Part shown: positions 8,781-13,589 of the stretch, in pieces
Layout: each line of letters begins with the position of its first letter
How positions within the stretch are numbered: position 1 is the stretch's first letter
Source: Stemphylium vesicarium
Lineage: Eukaryota > Ascomycota > Dothideomycetes > Pleosporales > Pleosporaceae
NCBI GenBank assembly: GCA_004380135.1
Contig: QXCR01000348.1
Coordinates: 1-13,589 of the forward strand
Length of the DNA stretch: 13,589 nucleotides
Direction of reading: 5' to 3'
The notes under the pieces: generated by a model
Seen by the model: the letters and a program-made list of their open reading frames with translations, nothing else
What the model was told of the DNA's origin: nothing
Databases searched by the model: none
Program-made: the position numbers and the translations under genes

Positions 8781-10789
8781 GACTTAGTTCTAAATCTATA
8801 GAATTCTTTTATATCGTAGTGCTTGTCGCATGCGCTACTTAGGTATATTTGCTAGTCGTGCTTCTTATATTCGTAGATAGAGTCGTCGACGTATCGTGTC
8901 TCGTACACGGTTTATATCTAGATAATGTCTTGCAGGTCTTCGTAACTAGGGAAATAAGCATTCTTACGCTTATCTTATAGGTACTTTAGGCATGTATCTT
9001 TAATATATATATCTTATTCTATCTTATACTTAGAGAATCTATACACTCTTCTTAGAGACTATATAGATCTCTTCTTTTCTAAGTAATAGGTCTTATAGAA
9101 GTCGTATATATAACTAATCTATAATAACTTAGTATAGTAGGGGTTATAAGAATTATACTAGTATTAGACTATAATATCTTAGCTTATCTAATTAATCTTT
9201 TATTTACCTTAAAGTTAGTTTTATAAGTATTACTTTTCTACTTCTTTAGCTTATAATAGCTTATTATTCTAAGAGTATTATATAAACTCTTAAACGTCTT
9301 ATTCTAGAATCTTAACTATCTAGCTATCTAATTCTATAGCGTATAGAGTTATCTCTTAGATATCTTTATTAGAAGGTGTAACTATAAGTTCGTCCTATAC
9401 TTATAGTGCTTATTTAACCTATTAGAGATTCTTTAGTATTAGTAGGAACTTCTTAATCTCTAGAGGAATATTTTCCTAATCTTAATTAATCTTATAGGCT
9501 AGATCGTAGAAGTGCTATTATATAGTTTATAGGATATTTAGGGTTCCTATAGCGTAGTCTACTAGTTTCTTATTAAGGTAGTAAAGTAGGCTATTAATCT
9601 ATAGTAATAGCCACTCTATCTCTAATAGGATTACGTAGGGCGTGCTTAGTTGATATTTTTCCTTAAACGTGGCTATCTTATTATGCTTAGTGCGTAGTGG
9701 TTCTACTACGTCTTCTTCTAGTGTATTATACTCCTCGTTAGATGTAAGTGAGTTATCTAGGTATTTAGTTCTTATAATAGTAAGGTTCTTAATTCCTTTA
9801 AGAATACCTTCTCTACTATCTACTTAGTATATAATTATAGATTTCGTAATAACTTTCTATAATTTATTAGCTAGTTTACTAGCCTTTCTAAGTATATTAA
9901 CTTATCTTATAATCTTATTCTTACTATAATAGTTCTATACTATATAGCCTACTTTACTATAGGTATAGTAAGTAATTAGCTTCTTACTCTTATTACGCTA
10001 AAACTTTAGCTAGCCTAGTCCCTTATTAATATTATTAAGGTATATAGGCTCGTAGCCATTCGTAGCGTATATACTAAGGACTTAAGGTACGTAGCTTTGC
10101 TAACGTCCTTAGTTAGGGTATAAATATTAAGGCTAGTGTCTTAGTTAGTCGTTCGTAGGCCCTTAGATATAGGTTTCTTAGTTAAATAGTCTTTCTTCTA
10201 GTATAAGCTTATATAACTTATTATTAATTTAAATAGCTTCGTTTATAAGTTTATTAAGTATATTAAGATTAGATCTACTTTATATAAGTTCCTTGCGTAC
10301 GGTTAGCTTAAGACCTTATTAATATATCTATATTAAAGCGTTATTATTCTAGTTAATAGCTATAGAGTATTATTAGAACTTAGTCGTATAGTTAGTAGTA
10401 GACTTAGTCTATTTAAGCCTCTAAATCTTCTATTTCGCGACTATTAATTCCTTAAAGAGTAAAAAGACTTCTTTTATTTTAGCTTTAAAAGCGTCCTAGT
10501 TATTAATAAGATTAATATTATCTTAGTTATTAACGTTATTATCTATATATTAGCGTAAGATAGGGTTAGCCTATTTCTCTACGTTACTATAAAGGAAGGT
10601 AGTAGCCTATATAACTTTATTATTATTGTTAATCCTATTTTCTTTAATATAGAGGTATCTATTAACTTAGAGTAGCTAAGCTTTAAGCTTACTATAGTTA
10701 CTATAGTATAAGTTAGGCTTATTACTACGTACTAAGGTATAGGTAGCGTCTATAGTCGTATCTAGGGTGTCTATTATTATATTACTTAT
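8768..10789 (-). pseudogene. Degenerate gag of Gypsy element C
   Basis: Relic of a Gypsy-type Gag, followed in one phase from 10789 to TAG 8770-8768. The probable start codon is ATA at 10789-10787, which would be ATG before a TpG-to-TpA change; it lies just inside the LTR. The capsid domain has the recognisable TKSTTNYTTKF motif (from 10411), a match to the 'QTKSAANYAAQF' pattern of retrotransposon gag domains, followed by a GLK-type helix. The CCHC zinc knuckle lies at 9970-9929. All four metal ligands now read Tyr (9970, 9961, 9946, 9931), as TGY and CAY codons would after RIP. A long C-terminal extension (about 9900-8780) with a CDKHYDIK motif near the end precedes the frameshift site. Internal stops are TAA/TAG. 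Confidence 0.82.
8774..8780 (-). promoter_or_regulatory. Candidate -1 ribosomal frameshift site (U UUU UUA)
   Basis: Minus-strand heptamer T TTT TTA, with TTT (8779-8777) and TTA (8776-8774) being codons of the gag frame, which is exactly the X XXY YYZ layout. The gag frame stops two codons on (TAG 8770-8768). The pol frame, in the -1 phase, continues to protease and RT. Ten bases downstream two TAGCTA arms (8763-8758 and 8749-8744) could pair as a 6-bp hairpin. The heptamer is of the type used by several retroviruses. RIP may have altered its last base or two. Confidence 0.6.
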
Positions 10790-11039
10790 TTTAAGGGTGT
10801 TTAAAGTGTAAAGGTCTATTCTTAGAGGATCTTAGGGTTAGTTCTTAGAAATAAGCTAGGCGCGTAATAGATAAAATAAGTTAAGTATAATATAAAGATT
10901 AATAAATAACTTAAGAATTTAAGAATTAAGTACTAATCCTTAGATTTTAAAGTTAAATATAGCAACTATAAAAGTGCGCTATCTAGTAGCTATATACTTA
11001 TATAATAGTTATAGTAACTCCTAATAATAGTAGGGTATA

Positions 11040-11132
11040 ACTCCTAGCGATAGTTATAATAGTCGTGATTACTCCTAGCGATAGTTGCGGTAGTCGTGAT
11101 CGCTCCTAGCGATAGTCCTTAGCGCAGTGATC
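11040..11132. repeat. 31-bp tandem repeat in the LTR of C
   Basis: Three units start at 11040, 11071 and 11102, each with a CTCCTAGCGATAG core. A shorter degenerate copy precedes them at 11017. Copy 1 differs from copy 2 in its middle by four transitions, TGCGG becoming TATAA, all C-to-T or G-to-A. Mutation increases toward the AT-rich interior. Confidence 0.85.
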
Positions 11133-11190
11133 GGTCACGTGACTGCTGACAGTCAGCGTTTTGCAGGAGCGCCATCCTGGTCTTGCTCGT

Positions 11191-11223
11191 GCGGCGCGGT
11201 TGCGGCGTGGTTGCGGCGTGGTC
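11191..11223. repeat. 11-bp tandem repeat in the LTR of C
   Basis: Three units of GCGGCGTGGTT type (11191, 11202, 11213), differing at one base each. They lie in the unmutated GC-rich end of the LTR. Confidence 0.85.
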
Positions 11224-11253
11224 GTAAGCGTTTTGACTTCGGGTCGTAACAAG

Positions 11254-13290
11254 TAGGTAAATATAGTAGCGTTTGCTGCATTAGCTTATAAGAAAAGTCT
11301 AAGTAGAGTTTAAGTATTTACCGCGTTAATCATAGATATTAATAAGGTATTATAACCTAAGAAGAAGGTAGACGTAAAAGTAACGCTACCTACTTAGTAC
11401 TAAGAGTTTTACAAGTTATTTAATTTAAAAGAGGTAAATAAGCTACCTCTATATAAAGGCCTAAGAGTAGACTATAAGATTAAACTTAACCTAAAAGACG
11501 CTTAGCCGCTATAGGGGCCGCTATATAGTATGTCTAGGGGAGAGTTGTTAGTTTTGCGTAAGAAGCTCACGTCCCTACTTAAGAAAGGATTCATCCGAGT
11601 TAGTAGCTTACTAGCAGCTGCGCTAGTATTGTTCGCGAAGAAGCTAGGAGAAGGCCTCCGCCTTTATATCGACTATAGGGCGTTGAACGAGATTACTAAA
11701 AAGGATAGATACCCTCTTCCTCTAATCTAAGAGACGCTCAACAACCTAAGCAAGGCGAAATGGTTTACTAAGCTGGATGTTATTGTAGCCTTCTATAAGA
11801 TTCGCGTCGTAGAAGGCGACGAATGGAAGACTGCGTTTAGAACGCGCTTTAGGCTATTTGAGTGGCTAGTCACCCCCTTTAGCATAGTAAACTCTCTAAG
11901 CACCTTCTAGCGGTATATTAACTAGACCCTGCGAGAGTACCTCAACGACTTCTACTTAGCTTACCTCGACGACGTGTTGATCTACACGGACGGAAGCAAA
12001 AGCTAACACCAGGAGCACGTCTAAAAGGTGCTCAGCAAGCTACAGATGGCTAGACTCTACGTGGACATCAAGAAGTGCGAGTTCGAGGTCAAGTCTACGA
12101 AGTACCTAGGGTTCATTGTCGAAGTTAAAAAAGGAATTAGTATAGACCCCGCGAAGGTAGCTATAATCTGTAAGTAGAAAGCGCTAAGTATAGTTAAGGG
12201 AGTAAGGTTATTTCTAGAGTTCGCTAACTTCTACTAAAAGTTTATTAGGAACTTTACTTAAGTTACTATACCTCTTATTAGCCTTACTAGTAATATAATC
12301 TTTTAATAAGGCTCTAAAGAGTAATTAGCCTTTAAGAAGCTAAAAGAAGTTTTTATTTTAGAGCCTATATTAGCTAGCTTTAACCTAGATAAGGAGATAG
12401 TGCTAGAGTATAACTTATTAAGATATACTATAGAAAAGGTGCTTTTCTAATATAGAGATAATAGTATTTTAAGACTATACGCGTACTTCTTAAGAAAGAA
12501 TAACCCCTATAAGTATAACTATAAGATCTATAATAAGAAACTACTAGTAGTAATTTACTATTTAGAGAAGTAAGATACTAAACTATATTTAGTTTTTAAA
12601 TTTAAAGTAATTACTAATTATAAGAACTTAGAGTACTTTATAAGACTTAGAATATTAAATAAGTACTAGATAAGGTAGTCTCTCCTACTAGAACGCTATA
12701 ATATAGAGATATTATACCGCCTAAGTAAGTAAAATATTAGGGTAGACGCACTCTCGCGAAAGGAATAGGACCTGCCTATAAGAGTAGAGAATAAGCGCTT
12801 ATAGAAGCGCCTTATATAAGTCTTTAAGCTAATTACGTCCTACTATAAGAAGTTAGCTAAAGAGAATTTAGAGAACGTGCTAGTAATATATACTAGCCTA
12901 AGCCTAACCCTAGTAGAACTAGATCTACTACTAGTTAATAACTACTTAGAGTAAGAGGCTTAGAGTAAGGCTATTATTACTTCTAATTAGCTAGAGGAGC
13001 TATAAGCTATTATAGTAGAGAACGATAGAACTTACTAGGAAGCGAAGAGAGTAGTTAAGTAAAAAGAAAGAAGGTTCTTACTAAGCTTAGGCCTAAAGTA
13101 TTCTATTATAGAATATATAATTAATAATAGAGCGTTAATATACTAAGAGAGAAAATAGATACTATAGAATAAGCTAATACGTACTTAGATTATTTAAAAG
13201 ACTTATAATTCTCTTATTATAAGTTACTCTAGAAGAGAGGTAACCTATAAGATACTTATAAAGGACTACTTCTAGCTAGAAATAGTAGAC
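11254..13290 (+). pseudogene. Degenerate pol of Gypsy element D
   Basis: One phase is followed for 2 kb without an indel. The protease-RT linker is at 11254-11520 and RT at about 11520-12150. The RT begins with a YSMSRGELLVLRK segment, has an IDYRALNEITKKDRYPLPLI motif, and an intact YLDD box (11962-11973, in AYLDDVLIYTDGS). RNase H follows (about 12330-12560), where the expected first Asp reads Asn in LEYNLL (about 12406-12423); the end of the RNase H/tether region has DALSRKE (12745-12765). Last comes the start of the integrase zinc-binding domain (about 13200-13290), whose two His positions appear as Tyr, cut after VD. The RT core keeps ordinary GC and few stops (TAA 11728, TAG near 11908 and 11923, TAA 12004 and 12022), whereas RNase H and integrase are TA-converted. 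This RT differs clearly from those of B and C. Confidence 0.9.
11515..12135 (+). other. RIP-spared block over the RT core of D
   Basis: Within the D relic this ~620-bp block keeps ordinary GC and many CpA/TpG steps, with heavily TA-converted sequence on both sides. The catalytic YLDD and its flanks are essentially readable. It contains the longest near-intact RT stretch of the window. Confidence 0.7.
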
Positions 13291-13589
13291 TGTTATACGG
13301 GGTTCGGCGACACTTCTCTGTTCCTGGTCCGTACTAAGGCAGGCGAGGTATTGTATGGCGGTAGGCCCGTAGAGTTGTCTGGCGACTAAGTGGGATAGTA
13401 GGTATTCGGGTAAAGACAATTCAATTCTATATGAGCGATAGAATAACTAGTTGGCAATCTGGGTAAGAGATGTAACTATGAGAGTTGACCACAACAAGAG
13501 AAACAATGAAACCTTTCCATCCTTATATCCTCATCGCTGATTCCTGTGTCCTCCCGTGCCTCCCTGCCAAGCGGGAGGTTTGGGAGGGC
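13291..13589. repeat. Unmutated LTR-like sequence, element E
   Basis: At 13291 the base composition switches within one base from TA-rich integrase relic to ordinary GC sequence, and the new sequence begins TGTTATACGG. TGTT is a typical LTR start. No open reading frame of note is present. A TATATG-like motif occurs near 13429. A 7-bp inverted repeat, CCTCCCG (13550-13556) and CGGGAGG (13572-13578), lies near the window end. The right end and any coding part are outside the window, so family and orientation are unknown. TAGAC (13286-13290) would be the target-site duplication to look for. It could also be another repeat type or host DNA joined by rearrangement. Confidence 0.55.

Larger units (their letters stand above)
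6986..11251 (-). mobile_element. Ty3/Gypsy retrotransposon relic C
   Basis: Minus-strand element reading from its outer LTR end at 11251 through gag and pol to a cut in RNase H at 6986. The remainder of RNase H, the integrase and the 3' LTR should lie left of element B but are not seen. The right end adjoins element D, whose coding frame is open from that base onward, which argues that C inserted into D. It is RIP-mutated throughout except the outer part of the LTR. Confidence 0.8.
10807..11251 (-). repeat. 5' LTR of element C
   Basis: Read on the minus strand it begins TGTTACGACCCG at 11251. A candidate end, CTTTACA, lies at 10807, giving about 445 bp; the inner end is uncertain because only about 17 bp separate it from the probable gag start and no clear primer-binding site is visible. 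The outer 150 bp are GC-rich and little mutated; the inner 300 bp are TA-converted. It holds a 31-bp tandem array, an 11-bp array, and a perfect palindrome GTCACGTGAC (11134-11143). AGTAG (11252-11256) is a candidate target-site duplication. Confidence 0.6.
11252..13290 (+). mobile_element. Ty3/Gypsy retrotransposon relic D
   Basis: Plus-strand pol fragment bounded on the left by the outer end of the LTR of C and on the right by the TGTTATACGG start of element E. Both junctions fall inside coding sequence, so D is the host of both insertions. Its gag, protease and LTRs are not adjacent. The gag relic at 1390-2317 could be its left part, as it shares strand and frame phase. Confidence 0.75.

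Noticed and set aside
11040..11132. CRISPR-like array from the 31-bp units
   Set aside because: The units are contiguous tandem copies with no spacers, inside an LTR of a fungal retroelement.
11530..11730. A 66-codon plus-strand ORF as a free-standing gene
   Set aside because: It is the least-mutated part of the RT of element D; the same phase continues on both sides, past stops.
790..13290. AT-rich DNA as mitochondrial, bacterial or AT-rich host sequence
   Set aside because: Preserved CpG, depleted CpA/TpG, TAA/TAG stops and recognisable Gypsy domains fit RIP-mutated retrotransposons in an ascomycete nucleus.
6761..13360. GAGGTATTGT shared by the LTR of B (about 6765) and element E (about 13346) as evidence of one family
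   Set aside because: The match is only about ten bases with no similarity around it.

Overview
This window looks like a gene-poor, transposon-packed stretch of a filamentous ascomycete nuclear genome (Pezizomycotina, probably a dothideomycete; the class is inference). Almost all of it is relics of Ty3/Gypsy LTR retrotransposons carrying the fingerprint of repeat-induced point mutation (RIP). TpA is everywhere, CpA and TpG are scarce, CpG survives, and reading frames are interrupted almost only by TAA and TAG, as expected when CAA, CAG and TGG codons mutate. No intact protein-coding gene is present, and I see no tRNA, rRNA or CRISPR array.

Layout. (1) 1-~700, minus: the middle of a fungal cytochrome P450 gene, broken by a stop codon and a frameshift and cut by both the window edge and a transposon. 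(2) ~710-2317, plus: an LTR-like start followed by a degenerate gag (element A). (3) 2318-2640: a GC-rich, little-mutated island of uncertain origin. (4) 2399-6985, plus: element B, with gag, protease, reverse transcriptase (RT), RNase H and the start of integrase, then a polypurine tract and a 232-bp 3' LTR. (5) 6986-11251, minus: element C, with an outer LTR at 11251, gag, a -1 frameshift site, protease, RT and part of RNase H, cut exactly where B's LTR ends. (6) 11252-13290, plus: element D, a pol fragment (RT, RNase H, start of integrase) in one unbroken frame. (7) 13291-13589: the start of an unmutated LTR-like sequence (element E) inside D's integrase.

The junctions suggest nesting: C inserted into D, B into C, and E into D later, after or outside RIP. 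A and D may be two parts of one old element. Some expected pieces (B's 5' LTR, the rest of C) are not in the window, so deletion or rearrangement followed. Nothing here supports a new defence or metabolic system. The most notable signals are a canonical U-UUU-UUA slippery heptamer exactly where element C changes from its gag to its pol frame, the mosaic of mutated and spared blocks, and the P450 pseudogene at the edge of the AT-rich block.
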